From contig NC_084835.1 of NCBI RefSeq assembly GCF_033115175.1, positions 27,733,858 to 27,797,857 on the forward strand: a stretch of DNA of 64,000 nucleotides. The letters are read 5' to 3'. This document shows, one piece after another, positions 1-11,262 of this stretch. Below the pieces are notes generated by a model. The model searched no databases. It was not told where the DNA came from and was given only the letters and a program-made list of their open reading frames with translations. This DNA is from Lepus europaeus. Its lineage: Eukaryota; Chordata; Mammalia; Lagomorpha; Leporidae. The translations under genes were made by a program, and so were the position numbers. How positions within the stretch are numbered: the stretch's first letter is position 1; every line of letters begins with the position of its first letter.

Positions 1-290
1 GAGGGAGGCAGGGAGGGAGGAAGAGAGAGAGAAACTTCCATCTAGTTCACTCCCCAGATGGCTGAAATGGCCAGGGCTTTGTCAGACCAAAGCCAGGAGA
101 CAGGAGCTTCTTTCAGGTCTCCTACGAGGGTGCAGGGGCCCAAGGATATGGTCTACCTTCTACTGCTTTCCCAGGCTATAGCAGAGAGTTGGATAGGAAG
201 CGGGGTAAACTGAGACTTTAACTGGCACCTTTATGGGATACTGGCACCCCCACTGGCACTTTTACCCATTACACCAATTCCACAACTCTC
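1..290 (-). mobile_element. C-type SINE, cut by window edge
   Basis: Antisense C element. The purine-rich (reverse CT) tract is at the left edge, followed by 'cactccccagatggctg' and 'gggcccaagg'. The head decays into a run ending before an A stretch at 299-314. The tail lies outside the window. The copy is diverged. Confidence 0.85.
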
Positions 291-411
291 AAATATTAAA
301 AAAAAAAAAAAAAGAGGCGGCGGCAAGGGAGTTAATTCTCATCCCTTCTATTCAATATTGTACTAGAAGGCCTAACTAGGGCAAGAAAGGGCAAGACTCG
401 GCTGCTGCCTT

Positions 412-622
412 CTAACATGCCTGGGAAAGCAGTGGAAGATGGCCCAGAGCTTTGGGCTCCTGCACCCATGTGGAAGACCAGTAGAAGGTCCTGATGCCTT
501 GCTTGGGCCTGGCCCAATCCTGGCAATTGCAGCCATTTAGGGAGAGAACCAGCAGATGGAAGACTTCTCTTTCTCTCTGTCTCTCTGTAACTCTGCCTTT
601 CAAATAAATAAATCTTTAAAAA
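412..622 (+). mobile_element. C-type SINE, 3' part only
   Basis: Sense fragment that begins in the body ('cctgggaaagcagtgg') and runs through the CT-rich stretch to a tail with 'aataaataaatcttt'. The tRNA-like head is missing. Confidence 0.85.
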
Positions 623-624
623 CA

Positions 625-1092
625 AAAAACCTTGCACTTGAAAGTTTATGACAGCATTATTCATCACAGCTGCCAAAAAGAAAGCCAAATCATCACCGGA
701 CACGTAGAGGAGTGATGTGGTGTGACCATACACAAGGATGTGATGTGGCCAGCACAGGAATGAAATATAACAGGTGCTTTAGGCATGGATGAATATATGA
801 CAATAAGTTACAGAAGTTAGCCACAAAAAGCCACAAGTTGTTTATGTTTGTAGCAAATGTGCAGAAGAAGTGAATCCACAGTGCGGCTCTAGATTAGGAA
901 GTGCTGAGGGATTGGGGGAAGACGGGGTGGGGAGGGTCTGCAAAGGCATGCAGGTTTCCTTTGGGAACTGTGAAAATGTCCTGGAATCGCACAGAGGTGA
1001 TGACTGTACCACCTGGTGAATGTAACAATAACCTCTAAATTGTATGCTGTGAAGGGGAAATTTTATGCTGTGCGAAGTATTTCTCAAAAGAG
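625..1092 (+). mobile_element. L1M 3' end (ORF2 end and 3' UTR)
   Basis: Diverged L1 3' end. The order of phrases matches old mammalian L1: 'cagcattattcatcacagc', then the plasmid-like 'gaaaatgtcctggaatcgc', then 'ctctaaattgtatgctgtg' and 'gaaattttatgctgtgcg' at the end. No reading frame survives. Confidence 0.65.
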
Positions 1093-1744
1093 AAATACTA
1101 CAAAAGAACACAACAACCTTTCTGCACAGGGGAGATTCTTTTGGACTCCCTATGCAGCTCTTCCAGACTGAGAATTGGATTTGGCTAATCATGTGGCTCC
1201 AAGAGAAGTCAGATGTATTTAATCTAGAAATCAATTTAATCTGCGGAAGCTTCCAGCCCTGTAAGTATTGCTTAGCTTTTCGGTTTAGTCCAGAATGCAA
1301 GAGTTGTCAGTGTTATTGTTTAGCACTAATGGTCATTGAAGGCATTTAGGTCAATGTCAGGAATGCTTATCAGGGTGACAAATGAGATTGATTTTATTGC
1401 TGTGATGCAAACATGCAAAACAAAGGTTCTAAGATGAAAATTTTTTGGAATTATACAAAAGTGTATGCTGTTGTGTGATAGGACACTATTACATGAGGCA
1501 AGCTGACAACCAGCACATTCACACGGTGGAGGAATACACACGACAACATTTACCATCCTAGCCATCTGTGAATATGCAGCTCAGAGGCACTAAAGACACT
1601 CCCAAGACTGTGCACCTGATATGGGGAACGCAGCAGGAAGCTTAGGTAGGAAGAAGTGAACTGGAATTTTTGCCAGCCCTGGATTGTAACTCGATCTGCC
1701 TGCTTGTTCATTTAACAGACCCACCTCCCTAGGATGCACCTATG
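1093..1744. other. Unassigned non-coding stretch
   Basis: No gene, SINE or recognisable transposon. Base composition is mixed and there is no long open frame with protein-like content. Confidence 0.5.
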
Positions 1745-2155
1745 CCTCATCCAGGTCCAGGAAGGAGAAGACACCTTGATGGCCTAGTGGAAGCTAAACT
1801 CCGCCTTTAGGAGCCATGAAACTCCCACAAAGCTGCATGCACACTAAACTCCACCCAGACCGTGGCTTCCCCGTATTTCACAGACGAGGCCGGGGGGGGG
1901 GGGGGGGGGGGCGGAGATCCTTCCTGGGCCTCGTTTCCCTCTCTCTCATAAGCAGCTCTCTAGCCCACTGGAGACGGCTATCTCCCTGTGGGGAGGTCCA
2001 CAGTCAGGTGCGAATGCATGGCTTGTTCTCTTTTGTATAAATCCTGCTCTCCTTGTGCACTGTAGTATGCCTCTGCTTTGACTTCTTATCTCCTTGGGAG
2101 CAAAAACCTGGAATAAAGACCCCTAGGCCCATAGCAACACGACTGGCAGGGAGGC
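1745..2155 (+). mobile_element. Possible solo LTR of an old endogenous retrovirus
   Basis: A TATA-like 'tataaat' near 2035 is followed about 75 bases later by 'aataaag' near 2113, the U3/R spacing of a retroviral LTR. The stretch before it is promoter-like and holds a 20-G run. No gag, pol or env sequence is seen next to it, so a solo LTR fits best. Exact ends and target duplication were not found, and it could be chance. Confidence 0.35.
1892..1911 (+). repeat. Poly(G) run of 20
   Basis: Twenty consecutive G, flanked by 'gaggcc' and 'cggagatcc'. It has G-quadruplex potential on the + strand and its length is prone to sequencing error. Confidence 0.9.
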
Positions 2156-2249
2156 AAGTACTTGGACCCACACCTGCTGCCTCTCAGAGTGTGCTTAGTA
2201 GGACACTAAGTCAGAAGCAGAGGAGGGACATGGGTATCCCAAGCTACAT

Positions 2250-2567
2250 TTTTTTCAAAATTTATTTGCCAGAGTTAGACAATGAGAGAGAGAGAGAGAG
2301 AGAGAAAGGTTTCCTTCCATTGGTTCATCCCCCAAAATGGTTTCCACGGCCGGTACTGGGCCCATGTGAAGCCAGGAGCCAGGTGCTTCCTCCTGGTCTC
2401 CCATGCAGGTGCAGGGGCCCAAGCACTTGGGCCATCCTCCACTGCCCTCCTGGGCCACAGCAGAGAGCTGGCCTGGAAGAGGAGCAGCCGGGACTAGAAC
2501 TGGCACCCATATGGGATGCCGGCGCCGCAGGCGGAGGATTAAACAAGTGAACCAAGGTGCCAGCCCC
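2250..2567 (-). mobile_element. C-type SINE with perfect target duplication
   Basis: Full-length antisense copy. The 12-bp duplication 'cccaagctacat' lies at 2238-2249 and 2568-2579. The (GA)n tract is at 2282-2307 and the head has 'ggatgccggcgccgcaggcgg' character. Moderately young. Confidence 0.95.
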
Positions 2568-2579
2568 CCCAAGCTACAT

Positions 2580-3985
2580 CTTAACCACTGCACCCAGCGC
2601 CCACTCCGAAGCCAATCAACATTTAAATAAACCAAATAAAGCCACATATACATGAATATGTCTATTTTTACCATTTCTGAGGGTCACAAGAATGTACAGA
2701 GTATACCTACGTCATGCACATTTTCTCCATGGAGCTCTAATTCTACAGGAAGCAATCGCACACACGGCCCTCCCCTCATTCCTTCCCATTGTTTACCGTG
2801 ACTCCCCAGCAGGTTTGCGCTGCGCTGTATCTCGCTATAGAGGAAGCTCACGTTGGCTGCTAGACTACTTGGGCCTCATCAGTGGTTCCAGGGCTCCTGG
2901 GTTTCTGGAGTCTCAGCCGAACCACGTGCAACGCAGCCCAGGTCTGAATTTCATCCTCTTCACGGGGCCTGGCAGGCTTCCCGGCTGCTGAATGTGGCTA
3001 CAGCCAACGCTTCTCCCTTTGAAAGGAAACAGGTGTCATCCATCCTCCCAGAATATCAAAAGCCGCAGGACACGCAGCTCACAAACACAATGATTGATGA
3101 GCAAATCACCTGCAGAGCGGTAGCCCTCGCAGCCTGCTGAATGCTAACCCTCTTCTTGCCGTCTACACTGTGGAATCATGTGAGTTGGAAAACCTTCTTT
3201 GATGCATGATGACTTGCATAGCCCAAGAAAGCAAAGCCTCCCAGCCTCGTGGGGTCTCTCTCTGGTGTTTTTCTTAAGTTGTGGCCTTTCACTGTGTGCC
3301 TGAGACCAGAACAGACAGCGGGCCCGAGGGAGTCAGGTTCTTCCTGCTGAGTGCAAGGCTCACTTGGCTCGCTGTGGCTGGAGGATTTGCAGGTTCCCGC
3401 TTCCAGGTTCTCGATGGAATTGAGCCTCTGAAATCTTTGCCTACACCGGAGTCTGTGTGTTTGTGGGGATGGGACGGTGGGTTTATCACATTCTCTCCCA
3501 AGCATCGAGATGATCCCCGAAGTGGCAGAGGGACCCTTGCTCTGGGGAGAACTTGGAGCTCCCAGGCAACAATGAAGAGGAAGGGATCTCACGTGGGCTG
3601 AGTGCTCGTGAGCTGAGGGGTGGGGAAGGTGCACTCTGTTTCACGTGCGGATGAGTGCCTGGAGGACACAGGTGCTGCCTGTCAGCGTTTGGGAAGACGT
3701 GGAGTTGACCTAGGAGGCGGGTGGGGAGCGCTCCTGGTTCATCCTGCAGACTTCAACTTGGTTTGCTTGCTTGTTGTAAGGAAGAACAGTCACCCTATGC
3801 AATTTAAAATCAATGAGGATAAAAACGTAAATCTTGAAGTAAAGTGAAAGCAACCCCAAATGTTTGGGAAGATTTGTGGAAAATGTTAACAAGGACTGCA
3901 CTGATGAACGGTGAGTTTCTTGGCTTTCCTAAGACTCTTATGTGGTACTTTTAAAGATGTCCCTACCACCCATGAAAAAGCAGTA
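2580..3985. other. Unique stretch without recognised gene
   Basis: Mixed-composition single-copy-looking DNA. Open frames of about 100-150 codons exist on both strands in the same interval, which argues for chance openness. No splice-bounded exon is recognised. Confidence 0.5.
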
Positions 3986-3987
3986 GA

Positions 3988-4085
3988 CCACATTTATCAA
4001 TCACTTACTGAATGTGGGGCACTGTGTTCAGCGTGTTTCGATGCTTTCATCTTTAAGTCTCACTAGAACGCTAAGGAGCAAAAAA
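3988..4085 (-). mobile_element. MIR SINE fragment
   Basis: Antisense MIR-like wording: a 'cacttactgaatgtggggc' block followed by 'actgtgttcagcgtgttt' and 'tctcactagaacgctaagga', in the order of a reversed MIR 3' half. Diverged. Confidence 0.5.
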
Positions 4086-4149
4086 AGTGAATAACAGAAA
4101 GTTAGTCCCATAGGAATCAATACAGATACTATCTTAAATGCATATTTAA

Positions 4150-4440
4150 AAACATTTCTTTATTTGAAAGGCAGAGCATCAGAGAGGGAGGCACCCACAA
4201 ACATGGTAGGGGTGGGGTAGAGATAGAGAAAGAGATCTTCTATCCACTGGTCCACTCCTTAAATGACTGCAATGGCCAGGGCTGGGGTCAGGCTGAAACC
4301 AGGAGCCAGGAACTCCATCGGATCTCCCTTGTGGGTGGCAGAGGCTCAACCACTTGGGCCATCTGCTGCTGCCTTCGAAGGCACATTAACAGGGAGCTGG
4401 ATGGGAAGTGGAGCAGCCAGGACTTGAACCGGCACATGTA
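4150..4440 (-). mobile_element. Old C-type SINE
   Basis: Antisense copy of an older subfamily, with 'ggctgaaaccaggagccagg' and 'ggacttgaaccggcac' (reverse of the B-box region). It abuts another old copy directly. Confidence 0.85.
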
Positions 4441-4477
4441 TTTTTAAATGCTGCCTTCCTCCCTGTGTCCCTCCTAC

Positions 4478-4772
4478 TTCCTTCCTTTTTGAGAGGCAGA
4501 AAGAGAGAAACAGAGTTGGAGAGATGTATATAGAGAGAGTTCCCAGGTCCCATTTGCTCGTTCACTCCCCAAGTGCCTGCAACAGCCGCTGAGACCAAAG
4601 CTGGTGGCAGGAACACAATCACTTGGAGCCATAACCAGCCCCTCCCAGGGGTCTGCCTTAGCTGGGAGCTGGAGTCAGGAGTGGAGCAGGTGTCAAACCC
4701 AGGAACTCCACCAAGAGAGGCAAGCATCTTAACTGGCGTCGTAACCGCTAGGCTGAACGCCTGCCCGCAGTG
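4478..4772 (-). mobile_element. Old C-type SINE
   Basis: Antisense copy directly after the previous one. It shows 'ttgagaggcagaaagagag', a diverged body and the head end 'aaccgctaggctgaacgcc'. No clear duplication. Confidence 0.8.
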
Positions 4773-4934
4773 TGTTGGTATGACTTTTATCTTATTATGA
4801 GATATTGTAGTTAATCCTTTATTGTGCTTAGTTTATAAGTTAAACTTTATCATAGATATATGTGTACAGAAAAAGCATGTACTTAGGATTGGTTGAGTTA
4901 GCATACATTTGTGCGTAACATTTGCTTAATATAT

Positions 4935-5272
4935 ATATATATATATTTTTTTTTTTTTGACAGGCAGAGTGGATAGTGAGAGAGAGACAGAGAGAAAGGT
5001 CTTCTTTTTTGCCGTTGGGTCACCCTCCAATGGCCGCTGAGGCCAGCACATCGTGCTGATCCGAAGCTAGGAGCCAGGTGCTTCTCCTGGTCTCCCTTGC
5101 AGTGCAGGGCCCAAATTCTTGGGCCATCCTCCACTGCCTTCCCGGGCCATAGCAGAGAGCTGGCCTGGAAGAGGGGCAACCGGGATAGAATCCAGCGCTC
5201 CAACCAGGACTAGAACCCAGTGTGCCGGGGCCGCAAGGCAGAGGATTAGCCTGTTAAGCCACGGCGCCCACC
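4935..5272 (-). mobile_element. C-type SINE, young subfamily
   Basis: Antisense copy of the young GC-rich type ('aagccacggcgcc' at the head). A 12-bp duplication 'tgcttaatatat' lies at 4923-4934 and 5273-5284. It landed inside or beside the antisense L1 that continues to its right. Confidence 0.93.
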
Positions 5273-6099
5273 TGCTTAATATATTTTTAACACCTTCTTG
5301 TCCCAGATCACGGTAATTTTCATTTTTGTCTTTTGATTAGTCTGCCTATTTGTTTAGCCATTTTAGTTACCTTTTCAAATAACCAGATTTCTCTCTGTGT
5401 TTATCTATTTTCTGTTTTGGTGGGTTCTGCTCTTACTATCTTACTCGTTCTATTTACTTTAGGCCCCTTTCCTGGTTTCTTAGGCTGAAATCTTTGGTGT
5501 TTAAATCTATATTCCTTTCTAATATAAGCATTTAAAGTTATAGATTTATGTCTAGGCATTGTTTTAGTTATGTCTCACCAACATTATTTAATTTGAATTT
5601 TTAGGTAATTTAAAAGATTTGGCATTGTTACTGATTTCTAATTCCATTGGAATTAAAGAAAAAATCCATGTGATTTCAATTCTTGAAAATCAATTGAGGC
5701 TTCTTTTCTTGCCTTATGTATTTGCTATCTTATTACGTGCACTTACAAAGAACATGTATTGTGTAGTTGTTGGGTTTAGTGTTCTAGAAATAGCAATTAG
5801 TCAAAATGAGAGGTAGTGTCAGTAAGATCCTTTAGGCCTTTACTGATTTTTTTTGTCCAATTATTCTATCAATTGCCAAGATTAGGTTGTTAAATTCTTC
5901 AACTACGATTGCATTTTTGTACTGTTTTGATGAGTGCAAGTTTAGACCATCAACATGTACTGGTAATTTTTGTTATGGTTGAATTTGTCTAACATTTTTG
6001 CTATTTGTTTTCTTTGTGTCCCTTTGGTTTTTTTATTTCTTCTGGCCCTCCTTCCTTTGTTCATTCCTTCTTTTTTTGTCGTTTGATCACTCTCTTACT

Positions 6100-6400
6100 G
6101 TCTTTTATATGAAAAGCAGAGAGACATACAATCAGAGAGATTTCTCATCCACTCGTGCATTCCCTAATGCCTGCAATGGCCGGCGATGGGTCAGGCTGAA
6201 GCCAGGAGCTGGAAGTTCAGACCAGGTCTCCCATGTGGGCAGCAGAGACCAATTCATTGAGCCATCACCTGCTTCCTCCCAGAGTGTATCAGCAGGAAGC
6301 TGGAATTGATAGTGGAGCTGGGACTTGAACCCATGCATGCCATTACGCAATGTGGGCATCCAGAGTGGCATCGCACTCACTAGGCCAAATGTCTGCCCAC
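6100..6400 (-). mobile_element. Old C-type SINE inside L1M
   Basis: Antisense copy with 'gggtcaggctgaagccagg' and 'ggacttgaacccatgc' and the head end 'actaggccaaatgtctgccc'. It interrupts the antisense L1. Confidence 0.85.
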
Positions 6401-6576
6401 TGCAGTCTTGGTTTTTTGCCTCTTAAGTTATTTGAACGCTTTGTAGAAAGTCAGCAGAACTTTGATTAGATTTGTAACTGTATTTCTTTGCATTAAATTT
6501 TTCATGTGCATTCTAGGGATTACAATATACATCTCTAACTTTCCAGTCCACTGAGAATAATATTGCACCACTTCAC

Positions 6577-6905
6577 CTTTTTAAAAAAGATTTATTTTAT
6601 TTACTTGAAAGGCAGAGTTACAGAGAGGCAGAGAGAGAGAGAAAGGTCTTCCATCCACTGGTTCACTTCCCAGATGGCTGCAAATGGCTGCAGTTGGGCC
6701 AATCCAAAGCCAGAAATTAGGAGCCTCTTCTGGGTTTCCCACATGGGTGCAGGGGCCCAAGGACTTGGGCCATCTTCTACTGCTTTCCCAGGCCATAGCA
6801 GAGAGCTGGATCAGAAGAGGAGCACCCAAGACTTGAACCAGTACCCATATGGGATGCCGGTGCTTCAACCCAGGGCTTTAACCCGCTGCGCCACAGTGCT
6901 GGCCC
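6577..6905 (-). mobile_element. C-type SINE inside L1M
   Basis: Full antisense copy. The duplication 'tgcaccacttcac' (6564-6576) recurs as 'tgcaccactttac' (6906-6918) with one mismatch, so the insertion is later than the host L1. Confidence 0.93.
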
Positions 6906-7282
6906 TGCACCACTTTACTTAAAATGTAGAAGCCTGCAACTGTACAGGTCTATATCTGTTACAGACTCCATGGGAAAATTGTAAAAACTGTGCTTTGAAC
7001 AGTTACTCTTACCTTAACAAGAAGGAAGAAGTGGTCTTTTATACTTATCTATGTATTTACCATTTTATGTCATTTACTCCTTTTTGAAGATCACTTTTAT
7101 TATAGTATCAACTCCTCTCTTTAGCATTTCTTATAATATAGGTCATTTATCTGAGAAAGTCCTTGTTTTTATTCTTGAAAGAACAGGACCTACCTGTTAG
7201 CCAGATAGCCCTAGAAAACAATGACTTTCTCACATTAGATTACCAAGGTATGTGGCAGAAGACATAAAAAGGTTACACTGCA

Positions 7283-7590
7283 GAGCCGGCACTGTAGCAC
7301 ACTGAGTAAAGCTGCTGACTGAGGTGCCAACATCCCATATGGGTGCCGGTTTGAGTCCTAGCTGCTCCACTTCTGACCCAGTTCTCTGCTATGGCCTGGG
7401 AAAGCAGTGGAAGATGGCTCAAGTGCTTGGACCCCTGCACCTGCATGGGAGACCCAGAAGAAGCTCTTGGCTTTGGATCGGCACAGCTCTGGCTGTTATT
7501 ACCATTTGGGGAGTGAGCCAGCTGGTGGAAGACCCCTCCCCCCCCACCCCCCCGCCCAGCCTCTCTGTAACTCTTGCTCTGCCAGTAAGA
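7283..7590 (+). mobile_element. C-type SINE
   Basis: Sense copy with head 'gagccggcactgtagcacac', 'catcccatatgggtgccgg' and body. A C-rich tract (7541-7560) sits where the CT stretch should be. It lacks its own A tail and runs straight into an inverted head fragment. Confidence 0.88.
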
Positions 7591-7627
7591 GCAAGACTTT
7601 ACCTTCTATGCCACAATGCCAGCTCCT
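7591..7627 (-). mobile_element. C-type SINE head fragment, inverted
   Basis: The wording 'actttaccttctatgccacaatgccagctcct' (split in the source) is the reverse of a C element head. It is joined to the end of the preceding sense copy, so a rearrangement or nested truncation is likely. Confidence 0.6.
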
Positions 7628-7639
7628 AAAAAATAAATA

Positions 7640-8320
7640 CTTCTTTGTGTCTGGATGCCTGGTACGCAGCTCCTTAGGTCCTCGGAATCTGTGGTGTGAT
7701 AAGAGTGCGTATTTATAGCTTGTGAGATGCCCAGTGTCAGGATGGTAAATGGCCACTAGAAAGACCATGGAACTTCTGGTCTCATCTCTAGGCCTCCAGG
7801 GAGGACAGAGGAGCTGGAGATGGAGTTTAATCACCAATGACCAATTGCTTAATCAATCATGCCTATGAAATGGAGCCTCCATAAAGATCCCTAAGTGACA
7901 GGGCTTGGAGAGCTTCCAGACTGGCGAATACCTCCAGCTGTGCCTGGAAGCTCTTATGCTGGGGCCCCTTGTGAACCTCACCTTAGGTACCTCTTCATCT
8001 GGCTATTCTTCTGTATCCATCGCAATAAACCAGTGAGACTGAGCAAAGCCCTGTTCTGTGTCCAGGAAATCACCCTAGCAAATTATCAAACCTCGGCAGG
8101 AGGTTGTAGAAAGTTCTTGAACTCATAGCCAGATGGTCAGAAGTACAAGCGGCACCCTGGGCCCCGCCACGGGCTCCTAACATGGAAGAAGTCTTGCTGG
8201 ATGGGGCCTTAACTTACAGGATCTGACGCTAACTTCAGTGTAGTGTCACAGTTGAACCAAGTTGCAGGACAGCCAGCTGGCGCTGGAAAGCTGGGGAAGA
8301 CACTGCCTCTTGTGTGGGAA
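7640..8320 (+). mobile_element. Old ERVL-like LTR
   Basis: The run of phrases is typical of a mammalian ERV LTR: 'gagtttaatcaccaatgacc', 'ggagcctccataaagatcc', 'cgcaataaaccagtgagac' (polyadenylation signal near 8023), 'accctagcaaattatcaaac', and 'ggatctgacgctaacttcag'. No internal viral genes are present. I do not assign a subfamily. Confidence 0.6.
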
Positions 8321-8837
8321 GTGCTGTGAGTCCAGACAGTTTGGGGGCAACAAAGGTGGCTAGGGGTCCTGCTCCCTTTCCTCCTACTTCAATCCCTACC
8401 TCTCCTCTCCTGGCGCTATCCTTGCCCCATCAGCTGTGATTGTTTCATTTTCATCAGCATCAAGATCTCGATTGTTGTAACCACACAAGGAGCCCTAGAG
8501 GTCTCCTAGGTGGATCCAGTCTACAAATCCCCTTCCAGGTGCACAGTCGGTTGGCCTCATCTTCAGTTACCTTCCTTCCTCAGACTGTTAGCAAGGCTTA
8601 AAGTGCCACCCAGGTCGGGGCCGTTTGCATTCAGTGTGCGTTATGAGGGTTGTAGACGGTTCCCAAGTTCCAGAGGCATGAGCTATCAAGTGGCAGGTGT
8701 TTGGGCGTTGGCACAGGTGAGGAAGGACACATGTGAGGAGGAAGAGAGATTTTGTCAGCATCCCTGGTATCTGACCAGGCTGTTTCCTCGTCTACCCATT
8801 CCTATCACAGAGAAGTTCCTGGAAAATGTGTATGGTG
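8321..8837. other. Unassigned non-coding stretch
   Basis: No repeat or gene recognised. A 118-codon open frame at 8510-8866 runs into the following SINE, so it is not credible as a gene. Confidence 0.5.
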
Positions 8838-9160
8838 GGGGCTGGCGCTGTGGCTTTGCCAGTTAAGCCCCTGCTTGTGATGCTGGCATCCCACACGGAT
8901 GCCAGTTCGAGTCCCAGCTGCTCCATTTCTGATCCAGCTCCCTGTTAATGCATCCGGAGAAGCAGCATAGGATGGCCTGAATGCTTGGGCCCCTGCCAAC
9001 CACTTGGGTGACATGGATGGAGTTCCAGGCTCCTGGCTTTTGCCTGACCCAGCCCTAGCCATTGTGGCCAATTGGGGAGTCAACCAGCAGATAGAAGATC
9101 TCTCTCTCTTTCCCCCTCACTGCTTTCTCTTTAAAAATAATATATATATATTTATATATA
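8838..9160 (+). mobile_element. C-type SINE
   Basis: Sense copy with head 'gggggctggcgctgtggc', 'ggatgccagttcgagtccc' (B-box region intact), a body, a CT stretch, and an AT-rich tail with (AT)n at 9138-9159. It ends against an inverted-repeat element half. Confidence 0.92.
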
Positions 9161-9255
9161 TGGAAAAAACTGTGCTTGGATTCCAAAAACTATTTTGCCC
9201 CCAAATAAACTTACCTTGTAATTCCATTTTTTTCCATGAGCTTTTAGAATTGCCC
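9161..9255 (-). mobile_element. Half of a MITE-like inverted-repeat element
   Basis: One arm of the family best seen at 45438-45646: 'tgtgcttggattccaaaaac', a 'caaataaacttacc' block, 'ttgtaattccatttttttcc' and 'atgagctttta'. Only this arm is present and a C element occupies the other side. The family name is not known to me. Strand is arbitrary because the element is nearly palindromic. Confidence 0.55.
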
Positions 9256-10535
9256 TTGAAACCTTCCCCCTAATACCCCCAGAATGGGCCAATCATGGTG
9301 CTGCTGACTTTAAGCACTTTAGGCTTTGACTGATCATCTTTGGGCTCCTCTCAGGCCTAAAACAAGCATCCTTTCTGTAGGAGAGTTGTTCTGGACAGAA
9401 TAGGGTCAGTTAGCGGCTCACCTCTCTGTCATATTCAGCTCACAAAGCTTTTAAAGGGAGACAAGGATACACTTGCCGTCAGCACTGGAGGAAGTGGAAG
9501 GAATTTTTGAATCGATGCTGGTGCCCCCTTACCCAGTGAAAGTTTCTCCAGCCTTCCTGGAGGTAGAATCACCCCAGATTCATTTCCCCATGCGCCAGCC
9601 TGGGTGCCATCTTCCTTTCTCCCTGTAGGGGTCACCACACTACACAGTAATAAAGGGAAATGATTTATCTGTCAAGTGTGGAAAGCCTCAGGCTTTGGAG
9701 ACATGGTTGTCTTTAGGTTAGCTGCAAATTGGGCCTAATCAGTTTATTTAATAAACTGTGTCTTCAAGATAGGGAAATCTCCTATAATCAGGCCAGATAG
9801 TATATTACCTCATTCATTTGCTCGCTTAAAATGCTATCAGTCCTGGCAAACCAAGCCCAGAGGAGCTCATAGTTACTCTATCTGTGAAGACCTGGCTGGA
9901 TTAAATCAGCTGATGACCCTGCAGGGCTCAGTGGATCTCAGCCTCTGGGGATATTGTAGCTTTGTGGAGAGGTCGGATGACTGCTAGATCCCTTTATCAC
10001 CAGTGCTGAGTGCTTGCGGCTGCTGGGGATTAGATATGAGCCTCCTCCATCCTCTTCCCAGCGCCTCTGTGGTGGTCGCTCTTCTGTGAAGGCGAAGATA
10101 AGATGCAGGAGATAAGGGATGAGAGAATGCGGCTGCCTCATTTCCAGTGCCCCAGTCACCCAGCCGTTCCTCTGGCAGCGTAAGGGTCCTCCCTGTTCCC
10201 TGAGCATCCGGCCTGCGTGTGTGCATGTGTGTGCGTGTGTGTGCGTGTGTGGACTTTGTTGACAACCTCATTTAAGATCTAAGGATGCTTGGTGGAAAGC
10301 AAAGCACAGTGAATCCGGTGTGTCGCACGGGGTAAGGGGTCCACCCTTGGGAATGGAGTCTAAACCTGGGCTGCCCACTTCCTTCTCCTGTGTGCCCTCC
10401 TCTAACCTCCTTCAGGAAAACGCTGTGACATCCAGGGGTCGGTGATCTTTCCTTGTATTCTGTTCTTCAGCAAAGACAAGCTGCCCCTGGTGTCTGGTCT
10501 CCCTTCCGGTGCAGGGTTTAAGGTTTCATTTTAGC
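9256..10535. other. Unique stretch without recognised gene
   Basis: No repeat recognised. It contains an AT-richer block (9660-9940) with 'cagtttatttaataaactg' and an alternating GT tract near 10230. Overlapping open frames on the - strand (9938-10271) are partly driven by the GT repeat and look spurious. Confidence 0.5.
10214..10251. repeat. Alternating (GT)n tract
   Basis: An uninterrupted 38-base alternation of pyrimidine and purine made of tg, cg and ca steps. It is a microsatellite with Z-DNA potential. Confidence 0.85.
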
Positions 10536-10539
10536 TAGA

Positions 10540-10870
10540 TGTACCGGGAGGGGCCGTGTTTTGGGGCAGCAGGTTAATCTGCTGCTTTGCAGTGCCAAAA
10601 TCCTGTATCAGAGCACTGGTTTCAGTCCTGGCTGATACAATTGCAGTCCAGCTCCCTGCTAATGTTCCCAGGAAGGCAGCAGATGACCCAAGTGGTTGGG
10701 CTCCTGCCACCCATGTAGGAGACCCAGATGGAGTTCAGATTCCAAGCTTTGGCCTGGTCCAGGCCCCACCATTGCAAACATTTGGGGAATGAACTAGCAA
10801 ATGAGTGATCTCTCTGTCTCTCCTTCTCTCACTGTCACTCTGTTAAATACATAATCCTTCTTTTAAAATG
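10540..10870 (+). mobile_element. Old C-type SINE
   Basis: Sense copy with 'gcagcaggttaatctgctgc' in the head, 'atcagagcactggtttcag' at the B-box region, body, CT stretch and 'aatacataatccttctttt' tail. Diverged. Confidence 0.85.
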
Positions 10871-10984
10871 TCCTGGGAGTTTGTCAACTGTCAAAAAGGG
10901 AACTGGTTTTTATTCATGGTTGGCATCAAGCAGCATCTATCAGTTCCCCTCTGTGTCTAAGTCAGGGTACATCTCAGATGTGTT

Positions 10985-11262
10985 GCAGAGTGACAGAGAC
11001 AGATAGAAAGACAGAGATCTTCCATCTGCTGGCTCACTCCCCAAATGGTTACAATGGCGAGGGCTGGGCCAGGCCAAAGCCAGGAGTCAGGATTTCCATC
11101 CGGGTCTCCCATGAAGTGGCAGGGGCCCAAGCAGCTGGGCCATCTTCCACTGCTTTCCTAGGAGCATTAGCAGGGAGCTGGATAAGAAAGCAGAGCAGCC
11201 AGGACTTGAACAGACACTCTTAGAGGACGTTGGTGTCACAGGTGTGGTTTGACCTGCAGTAC
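10985..11262 (-). mobile_element. C-type SINE, A tail lost
   Basis: Antisense copy starting at 'gcagagtgacagagacag' with body 'cactccccaaatggttac' and a 'ggacttgaacagacac' head. The head end is degraded. Confidence 0.85.

Larger units (their letters stand above)
5285..7190 (-). mobile_element. Old L1M fragment, interrupted
   Basis: AT-rich antisense L1 relic covering about 5285-6098, 6402-6563 and 6919-7190. Matching blocks include 'ctgatttctaattccattgg' (5632-5651), 'gtgtagttgttgggtttag' and 'ctgagaaagtccttgttttt' (7149-7168), typical of antisense L1 ORF2 and 5' regions. Two C elements split it. No frame survives. Confidence 0.6.

Noticed and set aside
2255-2674. Recurring 'proteins' of 80-150 residues with a common pattern across the window
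   Set aside because: They are translations of C elements. The shared pattern comes from the SINE body, not from a gene family.
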